The notes under the pieces were generated by a model. It saw only the letters and a list, made by a program, of their open reading frames with translations, was not told where the DNA came from and searched no databases. A stretch of DNA of 64,000 nt from FW021-bin31 sp964647485. GTDB lineage: Bacteria; Bacteroidota; Bacteroidia; Chitinophagales; Chitinophagaceae. The DNA lies in NCBI GenBank assembly GCA_964647485.1, contig CAZYHV010000014.1, forward strand, positions 1-64,000, given 5' to 3'. A program made the position numbers and the translations under genes. Numbering within the stretch: the first letter of the stretch is position 1; each line of letters opens with the position of its first letter. Below are positions 53,490 to 63,589 of the stretch, one piece after another.

Positions 53490-54989
53490 ATGCGAAAGCT
53501 ACACAAAATATTGATTTTTTGCCTGGTTCTAATTGGCATGAGTGCCTGCCAGAAAATGTTGGATATTCCATCAAAAAGAGCAGTATCTTCCGAAGATATG
53601 TGGCGTGGGATGAATGATGCCAGAGCCGGGCTCTCTGCTTGTTATGCTTTAACTCGAGCAGCATTGTATAATGAAAATGCGTATTGGGTATATGGGGAAT
53701 TAAGAGCCGGTGATTTTTCAGTGACTTCAAGAAATGATTTAAAAGCTTTACGATCCAATGACTTAACTGCAGATTACGCAAGCATGAGCGAATGGAGAGA
53801 TTGGCGACGCTTTTATGCAGCCATAGGGCAATGTAATTTGGTGATAGAGAACCTTCCTAAGGTAGTGGAAAGGGATTTTAGATACTCTAAGGAGGATATG
53901 GAATTGGATCGAGCCCAGGCCTATTATCTTCGTGCTTTTCTTTATTTCTATTTGTCCAAAGTTTGGGGGGATGTGCCTTTGGTTTTACACTCAACAGATG
54001 GTGGTTTTAAAGAAGAAGGAAGAGTTGATAAGGCTGTCGTTTTAGATTCGGCAGCACGAGATGCACGACGAGCAGTTAATGGCCTACCGTGGGAGTATAA
54101 TGGAGAATGGCCCGAACAGCAGGGTCAATACAGAGGACAGGAGGTCGTTGGTCATTTTAGAAGTATTGCTGCAACGAAAGGGGCTAGTTTAGATTTGCTT
54201 GCACATATTTATGCTTGGCAAGGGAATTATCCAAAGGCATTACATTATTGTGATACCATAGTTAATAATCAATCTAAAACGCAATACAGGTTAGTTGGAG
54301 TAGATGAACTAACTCAAAATGCCGATTTTTCCGGATCTTTCCGCGGAAGGACTTTTAATAATGTCTGGCAGGTTGATGTCAATTTTGATCATGCGGAAGT
54401 CTCTACTACAGGACAATTGGAAGACTGGACCTTGCGTTCCCCGGATATTCCCAAAGATAAGTCTGTTATTTATGTTTCTAAAGATAGCATACAGTCTATT
54501 TATAGCAATACCCATGATCAAAGAAAGGATGCTTTTTTTAGTCAAATGAATGATACTTATCCTGAATTTACAAAAACAAAACAAATCAATACCGTGGTTC
54601 AGAACCCTACTTTAAGATTCTATACTTCGGTCATTATTGTCTTTCGTTATGAAGAGCTCTATTTATTGAGGGCAGAGTGTAAGGCTAATACCGGAGATGT
54701 GCCCGGAGCTATTGATGATTTAAATGTGGTGAGAGGAGAACGCTCTTTGTCTAAGCTGAGTGAAACCTTTGGAAATAAAGAAGTCGTCTTAGGGTTGATA
54801 CTGAAAGAAAGAAGACGAGAATTGATTGGAGAAGGTTGGCGATGGTTTGATCTTGTCAGGTTTGGGGAAGTAAAAAACTATACAAGTTTGACGAAAGGGG
54901 ATGTGGATAATGGAGCAGTAGACTGGCCGGTATCTAACAAAGTTCTTTCTTTAAATAAAGCAATGACTCAAAATCCGTTTTGGGAATAG
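53490..54989 (+). CDS. SusD/RagB-family lipoprotein (pair 5)
   Basis: A 499-residue lipoprotein; lipobox GMSAC gives Cys20, then QKMLDIPSKRAVSSEDMWRG. SusD helices include DRAQAYYLRAFLYFYLSKVWGDVPL, and the C-terminal signature is ILKERRRELIGEGWRWFDLVRFG. It is 16 bases after SusC 5 and 16 before the fasciclin protein, so one transcript is likely. Confidence 0.94.
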   Translation: MRKLHKILIFCLVLIGMSACQKMLDIPSKRAVSSEDMWRGMNDARAGLSACYALTRAALYNENAYWVYGELRAGDFSVTSRNDLKALRSNDLTADYASMSEWRDWRRFYAAIGQCNLVIENLPKVVERDFRYSKEDMELDRAQAYYLRAFLYFYLSKVWGDVPLVLHSTDGGFKEEGRVDKAVVLDSAARDARRAVNGLPWEYNGEWPEQQGQYRGQEVVGHFRSIAATKGASLDLLAHIYAWQGNYPKALHYCDTIVNNQSKTQYRLVGVDELTQNADFSGSFRGRTFNNVWQVDVNFDHAEVSTTGQLEDWTLRSPDIPKDKSVIYVSKDSIQSIYSNTHDQRKDAFFSQMNDTYPEFTKTKQINTVVQNPTLRFYTSVIIVFRYEELYLLRAECKANTGDVPGAIDDLNVVRGERSLSKLSETFGNKEVVLGLILKERRRELIGEGWRWFDLVRFGEVKNYTSLTKGDVDNGAVDWPVSNKVLSLNKAMTQNPFWE

Positions 54990-55005
54990 ATAAACTTATT
55001 GAATT

Positions 55006-56643
55006 ATGAAGAGGATATATTATAAAGCAGGTATTTGGGGTTGGCTTGGAATTCTTTTGCTGGGGAGTTTTTCTTGTGAAAAATCCTTTGATAAATATAG
55101 AAAGGTAGAGCCGGTAGAAGAAGTGTCAATGAATACTTATGCTTTTCTAAAACAACAAAATCACGTCTATGATTCTCTCGTCTATCTTTTAGACAAGACA
55201 GGACTTGATAAGACTTTAGAAGATAGTGAAGTGACGTTTTTTGCGCCACAAGATAAGAGCATCATGACTGTTTTGAAAAATATCAATGTAACCCGAAAAG
55301 AATTTGGGAAAACGACTACTTGGACATTGGATAGCGTCCCTACAGCAGTTTGGGATACTTTATTAAGAAGGTATATGGTCAGAGGAATCGTGAATTCAGA
55401 TTCTTTGAATTATGCTGACGGAGTGGATTTAACCACCCTGTCTTATGGTTATAAAATTAATGGCAAGCGTATAGAAGCTAATGCCTCCGGGGTAGTAAAT
55501 GGGGGGCCATTTCAGATTAGTTATAGCGATATGAATAATTCTCGCTTTGTGAAGGATTGGTCCACTTCTAATACCCAAACCATTGATATTATGACGACCA
55601 ATGGGGTCGTTCATGTGTTAGAAAGTAAGCATGTGTTTGGCTTTAATGCTTTTGTTCCTATGGCTTTTCCGGAATCTACGGTTCCTCATTTAGAGCCTTA
55701 TTCCGGTATTCCGGCGCCGATTCCCGGAAAAATACAGGCAGTGGATTTTGATTTTGGTGGAGAAGGCTTAGCCTATCATGATAATGATCCACAAAACTTT
55801 GGAGGACAATACCGCTCTACCGGAGTGGATATCACTAGACATAATACCGGGGGTTATGAAATAGGGTGGAATAACAATGGAGAATGGCAGAAATTTACGG
55901 TAGATGTAGCGGAAACGGGCTGGTATAAGTTTGGAGTCTATTCGGGAACCATTTTTAATAATGGTTGGAATCGAAAAGAAATCTATTTTGATGGAAAATT
56001 TGCCTGTACGGTAGGATCTAACCCTGTTCAATTAGACTATCAAGCCATGACTTGGTGTTATACATCTATTTATTTACATAAAGGAGTGCAAGTGATGAAA
56101 GTGGTTGAGACAGATTGGGCTAATGATTACAAAGCCTTTGATATTATTAAAATAGATACCCCTATTTCAACTCCTATTGGAGGAACGCCTGCTGCAATCC
56201 CGGGATATATCAGAGCTGCAGACTATGATGATGGAGGGCAGGGCATTGCATTTAATGATACCAATCCTAATCTTAATATGGGGAATGACCATGACAGAGG
56301 GGATGGAGTCGATATGGAATGTTGCTTTACAGGAGTACCCAATGAACCGGATATTGGTTGGGATTTTAAGGGAGAATATCAAAAGTATACGGTGAATGTA
56401 ACAACAGCGGGTACATATAAAGTTAAAGTAAAAGTATCCTCCAACAGCGCTACAGGAAGGTTTCATATTGAATTTAATGAAGAGGATAAGACAGGGGTGG
56501 TAGCCGTCCCTAATACAGGAGGATATACGAGCTATCAAATAGTTGAAACTACTGTGAATCTTGATGCCGGCAAACAAGTGATGAAATTCGTAGTGGATCA
56601 CATGGGATTTAATTATGCTGCTTATGAATTTATAAAACAGTGA
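55006..56643 (+). CDS. Fasciclin plus double CBM6-like lipoprotein, probable surface glycan-binding protein
   Basis: A 545-residue lipoprotein (lipobox SFSC, Cys24). Domain order: a fasciclin (FAS1) domain about 35-215 (VTFFAPQDKSIMTVL, GVVHVLESKHV), then two CBM6-like modules at about 235-390 and 400-545. Each opens with a matching block (IPGKIQAVDFDFGGEGLAYHD and IPGYIRAADYDDGGQGIAFND, each cited in part) followed by GVD, a GW and a GEWQK/GEYQK stretch. There is no catalytic domain. Its place between SusD 5 and GH43 fits a surface glycan-binding protein that holds substrate for pair 5. Confidence 0.85.
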   Translation: MKRIYYKAGIWGWLGILLLGSFSCEKSFDKYRKVEPVEEVSMNTYAFLKQQNHVYDSLVYLLDKTGLDKTLEDSEVTFFAPQDKSIMTVLKNINVTRKEFGKTTTWTLDSVPTAVWDTLLRRYMVRGIVNSDSLNYADGVDLTTLSYGYKINGKRIEANASGVVNGGPFQISYSDMNNSRFVKDWSTSNTQTIDIMTTNGVVHVLESKHVFGFNAFVPMAFPESTVPHLEPYSGIPAPIPGKIQAVDFDFGGEGLAYHDNDPQNFGGQYRSTGVDITRHNTGGYEIGWNNNGEWQKFTVDVAETGWYKFGVYSGTIFNNGWNRKEIYFDGKFACTVGSNPVQLDYQAMTWCYTSIYLHKGVQVMKVVETDWANDYKAFDIIKIDTPISTPIGGTPAAIPGYIRAADYDDGGQGIAFNDTNPNLNMGNDHDRGDGVDMECCFTGVPNEPDIGWDFKGEYQKYTVNVTTAGTYKVKVKVSSNSATGRFHIEFNEEDKTGVVAVPNTGGYTSYQIVETTVNLDAGKQVMKFVVDHMGFNYAAYEFIKQ

Positions 56644-56646
56644 TTG

Positions 56647-57690
56647 ATGATGAAAACAATGTTTATATACATAATATCTATTGCTTTAGTATTAGGAGCT
56701 TGTTCTAAAGACAACGATACTCAGGTTGATCATTCATCTCCTGAAGATACAAGTGACACCTATGTGCCTCAACCTAAGCCGGATATAAAAATTACACTGG
56801 CGGATCCTACGATTTTTTATGATGAAGATTCTGATAAATATTATTTGTATGGCACGAGTGGCTCTGATGTGGTACACAAAGGATTTAAAGTCTTTGTTTC
56901 TGAAGATTTGAAGCACTGGGAGCGACATAAAGGATTGGTTTTGTCTAAAAAGGATGTTTTTGGTACAGATGATTTTTGGGCACCACAAGTATTTAAATAT
57001 AACGGGAAATATTATATGGCCTATGCCGCCAATCAACAAATAGGGATTGCAGAGAGTAACAGCCCACTAGGTCCATTTAAACAGACGGTAAAAGCCCCGG
57101 TGCATGATGAAACATATCAGAATATAGATCCTTATGTCTTTTTTGATGAGGATAGTACGGCCTATCTATATTATGATCGATTAGGAGGAGGCAATTGGTT
57201 ATTTGCTGCTGAGTTAAATAACGATTTAACGGATATTGTTCCGGGAACGGCTACTTCTTGTATTAATGCTGTTAATGATCCTCAGCCTTGGGAAAATGTA
57301 GATCAATCTACGCCTATTACTGAAGGACCAACAGTTATTAAACACCAAGGAACGTATTACTTTTTTTACTCGGCCAATAATTACCAAAGTCCGAACTATG
57401 CTGTAGGATATGCAACTGCTAACGATCCTTATGGTCCCTGGAGTAAATATTCAGAAAACCCAGTATTAAGTAAAGCTTTAATTGAAGAAAATGGTCCCGG
57501 ACATGGAGATATGTTTCAAGATAGGGAAGGACATTATTACTATGTTTTCCATACCCATTATTCTAAATATGATGTTCAACCCAGATGTACGGCTATTATC
57601 AAAGGAAAATTCGTCTCGAAAGGAAAGGGTATGGACACCTTTGAATTTGATCCGGATAGTTTCCATTATCTGACTATTGAACAAAATTAA
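56647..57690 (+). CDS. GH43-family glycosidase lipoprotein
   Basis: A 347-residue lipoprotein (lipobox VLGAC, Cys18) with a five-bladed propeller glycosidase domain. The GH43 triad is visible: base Asp52 in LADPTIFYD, pKa-modulating Asp160 in NIDPYVFFDED and acid Glu225 in ITEGPTV. FWAPQVFKYNGKYYMAYAA and NGPGHGDMFQD are also typical. GH43 enzymes act on arabinosides, xylosides or galactosides by inversion. It starts three bases after the fasciclin gene stop; a second ATG is adjacent at 56650. Substrate likely an arabinofuranosyl or related side chain, by context only. Confidence 0.92.
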   Translation: MMKTMFIYIISIALVLGACSKDNDTQVDHSSPEDTSDTYVPQPKPDIKITLADPTIFYDEDSDKYYLYGTSGSDVVHKGFKVFVSEDLKHWERHKGLVLSKKDVFGTDDFWAPQVFKYNGKYYMAYAANQQIGIAESNSPLGPFKQTVKAPVHDETYQNIDPYVFFDEDSTAYLYYDRLGGGNWLFAAELNNDLTDIVPGTATSCINAVNDPQPWENVDQSTPITEGPTVIKHQGTYYFFYSANNYQSPNYAVGYATANDPYGPWSKYSENPVLSKALIEENGPGHGDMFQDREGHYYYVFHTHYSKYDVQPRCTAIIKGKFVSKGKGMDTFEFDPDSFHYLTIEQN

Positions 57691-57716
57691 ATGTAAAAGA
57701 TTAATATTAAATAAAT

Positions 57717-58808
57717 ATGATAAAGAGGAAATACATACAATTGTCGGTATTGGTTTTAATGGCGACCTCTGTTTTTTTCTTGGCAGGATGTTACAAGCAA
57801 CTTGTTCCTAAGGAAAAGGATTATTTTAGCAACGATGCCAGCTTTAATCGTACAGATTTTGATCCAAAGCTTGGACAAACCAATGTCTTCCTACATGGAT
57901 TTAACCCGGATTATTCTACGCAACCTTTGGATTTTGTTATTTTAAATTGTGAGCGAGCTGATACCGTTTATCTTACTACAGATTCTACTAAATATAGAGT
58001 AGATAGTGTTCCTGCTCCGTATTTACAACAAAAAATAAAAGTATCTCAGTGGAGTACTTATTATAGTGGAAAAGAGAAATCGATTGAAGAAATCAATGCA
58101 AAAAAATATGATGCGGAACGACCGGTATTGGATATTCGTCCTCATTCCGGAGATATTTTCTTTTGGAGAACCGATGCTTCTGTAGTTCCTCCCGGACGAT
58201 ATTTTTTTGATGTGAAAGTGAGTAATGGTGGAGGACAGAAGGTGTATCATATGACCATGCGCGTAAAGAATGCACATCCCTATGAACCTTATAATTATGA
58301 TGATATTACAGGAGAAAGGCTTCCGGCAAGACAGGGAGGAATTATCCATCCATCCAATATGAATGGTGTTGAAGATAGGTTAGGTCGACCCATGCCTGCT
58401 GATAGTGTAGATATTTCTTTTCACCAAACAGGAACTGCAAAAAATACATTAACCATTAAGTTCGAAGATGAAGACGGACAAGCTATTCCATTGTCAAAAT
58501 TTAATAAAATGGAATGGGATAGTTTGACTTATTATAGCAATATGACAGGGAAAGAGGTGCCTTTTGGATTTAATCGTCGAATGAATAATGACAGTACTTC
58601 CGTGACTTGGGATATTCCAAATCCTTTCCCGGTCTTGTTGGGAGTTTCAGGCTTCTCTCCGAGGGCAGAAATTAATTTTAGATATGATAGAGTCTCCTTT
58701 GGAAAGAGAGTGCGGGCAAATATAAATTTTGTTTTTGCCATTATGGCGCCTGGGGAATGGGAGCTAGTATACAAATTTAGGATTAATCCCAAGTTTGAGG
58801 ATGACTAA
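57717..58808 (+). CDS. DUF5007-like lipoprotein, function unknown
   Basis: A 363-residue lipoprotein (lipobox FLAGC, Cys25). The mature part is mostly beta with no catalytic motif I know: NVFLHGFNPDYSTQPLDFVI, RPHSGDIFFWRTDASVVPPGRYFFDVKVSNGGGQ (in part), and a C-terminal WELVYKFRINPKFED. It resembles the DUF5007/5008 lipoproteins encoded in SusC/D operons, but the family number is from memory. It lies 26 bases after GH43 and 25 before SusC 6. A second surface binding protein is the likeliest role. Confidence 0.6.
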   Translation: MIKRKYIQLSVLVLMATSVFFLAGCYKQLVPKEKDYFSNDASFNRTDFDPKLGQTNVFLHGFNPDYSTQPLDFVILNCERADTVYLTTDSTKYRVDSVPAPYLQQKIKVSQWSTYYSGKEKSIEEINAKKYDAERPVLDIRPHSGDIFFWRTDASVVPPGRYFFDVKVSNGGGQKVYHMTMRVKNAHPYEPYNYDDITGERLPARQGGIIHPSNMNGVEDRLGRPMPADSVDISFHQTGTAKNTLTIKFEDEDGQAIPLSKFNKMEWDSLTYYSNMTGKEVPFGFNRRMNNDSTSVTWDIPNPFPVLLGVSGFSPRAEINFRYDRVSFGKRVRANINFVFAIMAPGEWELVYKFRINPKFEDD

Positions 58809-58833
58809 AATGAGTTAAAAGTAAGGAATGATT

Positions 58834-61800
58834 ATGATATATAAAATACTACGAACCGGATTATTCACATTCATCTGTATGATGTTTGTCTATAGCACTA
58901 TAGCACAACAGATGGTGACAATAAAGGGAGAGGTTATTGACGCACAGTCTAATGAACCACTACCAGGAGTGAGTATTCTTAATATGAAAACGAAGAAGGG
59001 GATCGCCGTTACAGGAGCGAAAGGACAATTTAACTTCAGGGTGGAAGAAGGTACCCTGGTAGGATTTCGCTTTATTGGCTATAAAGATTTCTCTACTGAA
59101 GCTAAAAAAGACGCTGAACTTACTATTAAATTGGAGCATACTGCAGCCTCTTTGAAAGAAGCCGTGATTGTTGGATATCAAAAAAGAGTGAAGGAGACGG
59201 TTACAGGAGCTGTATCAGTAATTGATGGAAAAGATTTACAAGATGTTCCGGTAACCAATGTGACTCAATTGTTACAGGGGAAAGTCCCGGGGTTAAATGT
59301 TCAAATTAACACCGGTGCCCCCGGGTTTAGAGGTTCTGTGGCTATTCGGGGAATTTCTAATTTGAATTTGAGCGGCAATGGGGATCAGGTGCATTTAGAA
59401 AGCAGTAGCCCCTTATTGATTATTGATAACGTACCGGTTGATTATGATGGAGGTATTACCCAATCCATGTTACAACCGGGAGCAGCTACAGGTCCATTAG
59501 CATTAATCCCTCCTAATGATATTGAATCTATTGAGGTATTAAAAGATGCACAGGCTACCTCTTTATATGGTTCAAGAGGAGCCAATGGAGTGATTATTAT
59601 TACAACCAAGCGAGGGAATTCCAAAAAGCCGATTATCGATTTTAATAGCAGCGCATTCTTTAATTTTGCTCCTAAGCTTCGACCTACCTGGGGGGGCACA
59701 TTAGAGCGGCGTTTTCGGATGAATGCTATCTTAAATACTTCTAAAAATATAAGAGAAGCCAGGAATACCATTGCAGGAGCACAGTTCTTGACGGATAGTC
59801 TAAATCCTTTTTACAATCAATCTACAAATTGGCAAGGGCTGTTTTATCAAACGACTTTAAATACCAATAGTAATATCCAGATAAGTGGTGGGGACAGAAA
59901 ATTAAATTATAAAGCAAATCTGGGATATCAGTTGGATCAAGGAGTCATTAAGCATACAGGATTTGACAGATATAGCTTGAATATGCAACTGAATGTTCAG
60001 CCCAATACCCGGTTGAGAATAAATGCTCAGCTCTTTGGAGGACTTGGAGAGAAACAGCGGGGAAACGGAGGAGGCTTGACAGGAAATGGAGCAGGGAACG
60101 CTTTTACCTCTTCTCTACTCCCCGGACCTTCTCATTTTGTGGGGGTTCCTGAATATTCAGGATATGAGAATAATACGGATGATAATAGTACCGTCAATAT
60201 TAGAGCCTATTTAGGGATAGATTATGAATTATTTCATAACTTTAGAATTACATCAGCGACCTCTTATGATTATTTTACAGACACCAGAGACTTTTTTAAA
60301 CAAGCTTTTACGAACGATGATAAATCGGAAATCTATGGGTATATAGGAAGACGAGATCAGTTAAATACTCGAAATGGGTTTCAATACAGTTTCAGTTCCG
60401 ATCCGGATAATGCAGAAAATGGACATAATATTTTGGTGAATTTCTTTAGTGAAATCAATGCCCGATCAAACCTTGTTCATATTCGGGATATGAGGAATGG
60501 ACCCAGTGATCTGTATTGGGGACCCAGAGGTTATTCGCCAAGATATTATAAAGGAAATCTTTGGTATCGTCCGGAGGAAATCAATGATAATGGAACCCAC
60601 GTGGATTCTAAGCTCCATGAGGCTTCGTGGGCCGGGATGGTTTCTTACAACTATAAAAGGAAATATAATATAGACCTTTCTTACCGATTAGATGGAAGCT
60701 CAGCTTCGGGAATTAAACGGCCATATACAAAGAATCCTTCCATAGGTTTGAGATGGAATTTTGGAAAAGAAAATTTTTTTAAATCAAGTGACTGGCTAGA
60801 TTTTGGATCTATCCGTATGACTTATGGTTTGAATAGCCGTTCCTCTGCCAATATTGCAAATACTCTGGGGCTCTATCGTAGTTATAGTGCTTACAATAAT
60901 TCCCCGAGTATTTTGCCTGATTTTGGTTTGATGCCGAATCCGAATATACAAACCGAAAAATCTTATCAATATGATTTTGGTGTTGATTTGGGGCTGTTTA
61001 ATGGAAGATTGCAAATTACGTATGATACGTATTATAAGAATACCTACAATCTGTTGAGAGGGAAAAATCTGCCTAATTCTACAGGATTTGATCAGGTAAT
61101 GGTCAATGGAGCTGCTGTAGTCAACTATGGTCATGAATTTGTTGTGACCGGAAAACCCATTTATTCCAGTAATCCGAAGGCTTTCCATTGGACCATTAGT
61201 ATTAATGGAGCCATTAACCATGGTGTATTGACGCATTTACCGGATGGAGTTCAACAATATAGATATGACCAGGGAGCTCCTACCTGGCAGGCGCTGATTT
61301 TAAAAGTGGGAAGAACGCCTATTAGTAATTATTTATATCATACAAAAGGTATCTATAAATCAACTGCTGATGTTCCTGTTGATCCGGTAAGAGGAGTGAG
61401 ATATAAGGCTTTTACCGGGAATAATCTACAGTATTTGAAAGGAGGAGATCCGATTTGGGAGGATGTGAACGGGGATTATATTCTCGGAGGAACCAATGAT
61501 TATCAGGTGACAGGAAATCCTGCAGAACCGGTAGTTACAGGAGGGGTTATGAATACGCTTACTTATAAAGATTTTTCTCTGAATATCTTTTGCTCTTATG
61601 TCATGGATCGAAGTCTTTTGAGTAACTCTGTTTCAGGAAGGTTAAGACGACTACAGTTCCCTTGGGAACTATATCATACCGGAACAACTGAAGGCCCGGT
61701 GAATATTTATGATCTCGATAAAATTAATTATTGGAAACAACCCGGCGACAATGCTAAATATCCTGCAGTAGGAGATATTTATCATGGGAGGCTGGTAGAT

Positions 61801-62070
61801 CCCAATCGTTCAGACCAGGATTTATTTCAGGAAGATGGGAGTTATTTTAAAATTAATCAAATTACACTCAGTTATAATTTTAGAAATTTTGGATTTATGA
61901 AACGAATGAAGATGAATCTTTTGCATGTGTATGTTACTTTATATAATGTGGGAATATTTTCAGGCTTTTCAGGACCTAATCCGGAAACCGTAACTACAGT
62001 AGGACGAGACGATATTAATGGATATCCTTCAGCTCGTACGGTGGCTATAGGGTTTAATACGCAGTTTTAA
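58834..62070 (+). CDS. SusC/RagA-family TonB-dependent transporter (pair 6)
   Basis: A 1078-residue importer. The signal peptide ends near STIAQQ (about residue 24), the carboxypeptidase-D-like domain is about 28-100 (IKGEVIDAQSNEPLPGVSIL), the hinge is VIVGYQKRVKETVTGAVS, the plug contains LLQGKVPGLNVQ and YGSRGANGVIIITTK, and the barrel ends in QF. An AAGGA six bases before ATG 58834 favours it over the ATG at 58828. It lies in the same run as pair 5 without a promoter of its own, giving one operon with two complete uptake pairs. Confidence 0.95.
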   Translation: MIYKILRTGLFTFICMMFVYSTIAQQMVTIKGEVIDAQSNEPLPGVSILNMKTKKGIAVTGAKGQFNFRVEEGTLVGFRFIGYKDFSTEAKKDAELTIKLEHTAASLKEAVIVGYQKRVKETVTGAVSVIDGKDLQDVPVTNVTQLLQGKVPGLNVQINTGAPGFRGSVAIRGISNLNLSGNGDQVHLESSSPLLIIDNVPVDYDGGITQSMLQPGAATGPLALIPPNDIESIEVLKDAQATSLYGSRGANGVIIITTKRGNSKKPIIDFNSSAFFNFAPKLRPTWGGTLERRFRMNAILNTSKNIREARNTIAGAQFLTDSLNPFYNQSTNWQGLFYQTTLNTNSNIQISGGDRKLNYKANLGYQLDQGVIKHTGFDRYSLNMQLNVQPNTRLRINAQLFGGLGEKQRGNGGGLTGNGAGNAFTSSLLPGPSHFVGVPEYSGYENNTDDNSTVNIRAYLGIDYELFHNFRITSATSYDYFTDTRDFFKQAFTNDDKSEIYGYIGRRDQLNTRNGFQYSFSSDPDNAENGHNILVNFFSEINARSNLVHIRDMRNGPSDLYWGPRGYSPRYYKGNLWYRPEEINDNGTHVDSKLHEASWAGMVSYNYKRKYNIDLSYRLDGSSASGIKRPYTKNPSIGLRWNFGKENFFKSSDWLDFGSIRMTYGLNSRSSANIANTLGLYRSYSAYNNSPSILPDFGLMPNPNIQTEKSYQYDFGVDLGLFNGRLQITYDTYYKNTYNLLRGKNLPNSTGFDQVMVNGAAVVNYGHEFVVTGKPIYSSNPKAFHWTISINGAINHGVLTHLPDGVQQYRYDQGAPTWQALILKVGRTPISNYLYHTKGIYKSTADVPVDPVRGVRYKAFTGNNLQYLKGGDPIWEDVNGDYILGGTNDYQVTGNPAEPVVTGGVMNTLTYKDFSLNIFCSYVMDRSLLSNSVSGRLRRLQFPWELYHTGTTEGPVNIYDLDKINYWKQPGDNAKYPAVGDIYHGRLVDPNRSDQDLFQEDGSYFKINQITLSYNFRNFGFMKRMKMNLLHVYVTLYNVGIFSGFSGPNPETVTTVGRDDINGYPSARTVAIGFNTQF

Positions 62071-62084
62071 AATAAGCATTGGTT

Positions 62085-63587
62085 ATGAAAATGAAATATA
62101 GTATATATATCATATTATTAGTGATGGGAATGTCCACTTCCTGTAAGAAATTTTTGTATGTCAAACCGGTAGATAAACTGTCGGGAAACAACTTTTGGCA
62201 AGATGAAAGTGATGCAGAAGATGCCATTAATGGAGCCTATAGAAGGCTTTTGGATCATATTTCTTTTTCTACCTTGTATAACGATGGCGATTTTCGTGCA
62301 GGAGGGTGGAACTGGTTCAATAAATTGAATCTGAGAACATTGGCGCAAAATAAAATGCTAAGTCCGGATTTGAATGCACAGGATAATACGGCAGATCCGA
62401 GAACTTCCTGGACCGGACTGTATAGAGTAATTGCCACTGCCAATTTGTGTATAGACCGAATCCCCGGTATTGATGATCCTGATTTTAGTGAAAAAGACAA
62501 GAAAAGATTAGTCGCCGAAGCTCGATTTATTCGAGCATTTACCTATTTTTTTATGGTTCGGTTGTATGGGGATATTCCCCTCCAATGGGATCCTTATGAT
62601 CAGACGAAAAAGTCTCGTATGGATATGAAGAAGATTATGGATACCTGTATTCAGGATTTGTCAAAGAGCAAAAACGATTTGCCTTTGTCTTATGCAGATC
62701 CGACGAATAGAGCTGTACGGGCAACCAAAGGAGCTGATTTGACCTTGATGGCCAATATGTATATGTGGAAAGCCGGCTTTCAAACTTCCGAAGCCGAAAA
62801 GAAAAAGAGTTGGCAACAAGCTGCCGATTTAGCAGAACAGGTCATGGGGTTGGGCGTCTATAAGTTACTTCCCTATTCCAGTTTGAAAGATATGCAAGAG
62901 ATTTTTAAAGGCCGTTCTAAAGAGGGAATTTTTGAATTGTCTTTTAATGCAAACTATGGAGTTTCTTCCCATAACCTTATTGCCCAATGGACTTTACATG
63001 AACCGTATATTCATAGTGACCCTAATTTATATGGAGGCGATGGAAGCGAAATTACGCCCAAAAAATCCATGTTAGATAAATTGTATCCCAGTGGAACACC
63101 GGACAAGCGCTTCCAATTTTGGTTTGATGATCCCTATTCTACTGCTAATCCCCAATCGGCTATGTTTTTAAAGTTTTCTTCAGTAGCAAATAAAACATCG
63201 AGAGATTACGATGCTAATTATATATTCTTTCGGTATGCAGGATTGATACTTACACGATCTGAAGCGCTTGCCCATTTGAATAAGACAGGTACTTCTATTG
63301 CTTTGTTGGATTCTATTCGTCATCGCGCCGGATTAAGTGATTATAATGGAGGAGGGGGACAAAGCTTATTGGATGCAATCTTTAATGAAAGACGAAGAGA
63401 GTTAATGGGGGAAGGTTGGTTGTGGTATGATTTAGTAAGAACTCGCAAAGTATTAGATCCTAATGAAACGACTGATTACTTGCGTCAAGATGAATTTGAA
63501 AAGGGGGCATGGACTTGGCCTATACCCCAAAATGCAATTAATGATAATCCCCATGTGAAACAAACGATTTATTGGTTGAACGGATAA
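62085..63587 (+). CDS. SusD/RagB-family lipoprotein (pair 6)
   Basis: A 500-residue lipoprotein; lipobox GMSTSC gives Cys20, then KKFLYVKPVDKLSGNNFWQD. The SusD helix is LVAEARFIRAFTYFFMVRLYGDIPL and the C-terminal signature AIFNERRRELMGEGWLWYDLVRTR. An in-frame ATG also lies at 62091. It is 14 bases after SusC 6 and two before the next fasciclin gene. Confidence 0.94.
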   Translation: MKMKYSIYIILLVMGMSTSCKKFLYVKPVDKLSGNNFWQDESDAEDAINGAYRRLLDHISFSTLYNDGDFRAGGWNWFNKLNLRTLAQNKMLSPDLNAQDNTADPRTSWTGLYRVIATANLCIDRIPGIDDPDFSEKDKKRLVAEARFIRAFTYFFMVRLYGDIPLQWDPYDQTKKSRMDMKKIMDTCIQDLSKSKNDLPLSYADPTNRAVRATKGADLTLMANMYMWKAGFQTSEAEKKKSWQQAADLAEQVMGLGVYKLLPYSSLKDMQEIFKGRSKEGIFELSFNANYGVSSHNLIAQWTLHEPYIHSDPNLYGGDGSEITPKKSMLDKLYPSGTPDKRFQFWFDDPYSTANPQSAMFLKFSSVANKTSRDYDANYIFFRYAGLILTRSEALAHLNKTGTSIALLDSIRHRAGLSDYNGGGGQSLLDAIFNERRRELMGEGWLWYDLVRTRKVLDPNETTDYLRQDEFEKGAWTWPIPQNAINDNPHVKQTIYWLNG

Positions 63588-63589
63588 AA

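Noticed and set aside
60796..61236. 146-codon frame antisense to SusC 6
   Set aside because: Ile/Arg/Thr-rich shadow of a barrel gene with no domain.
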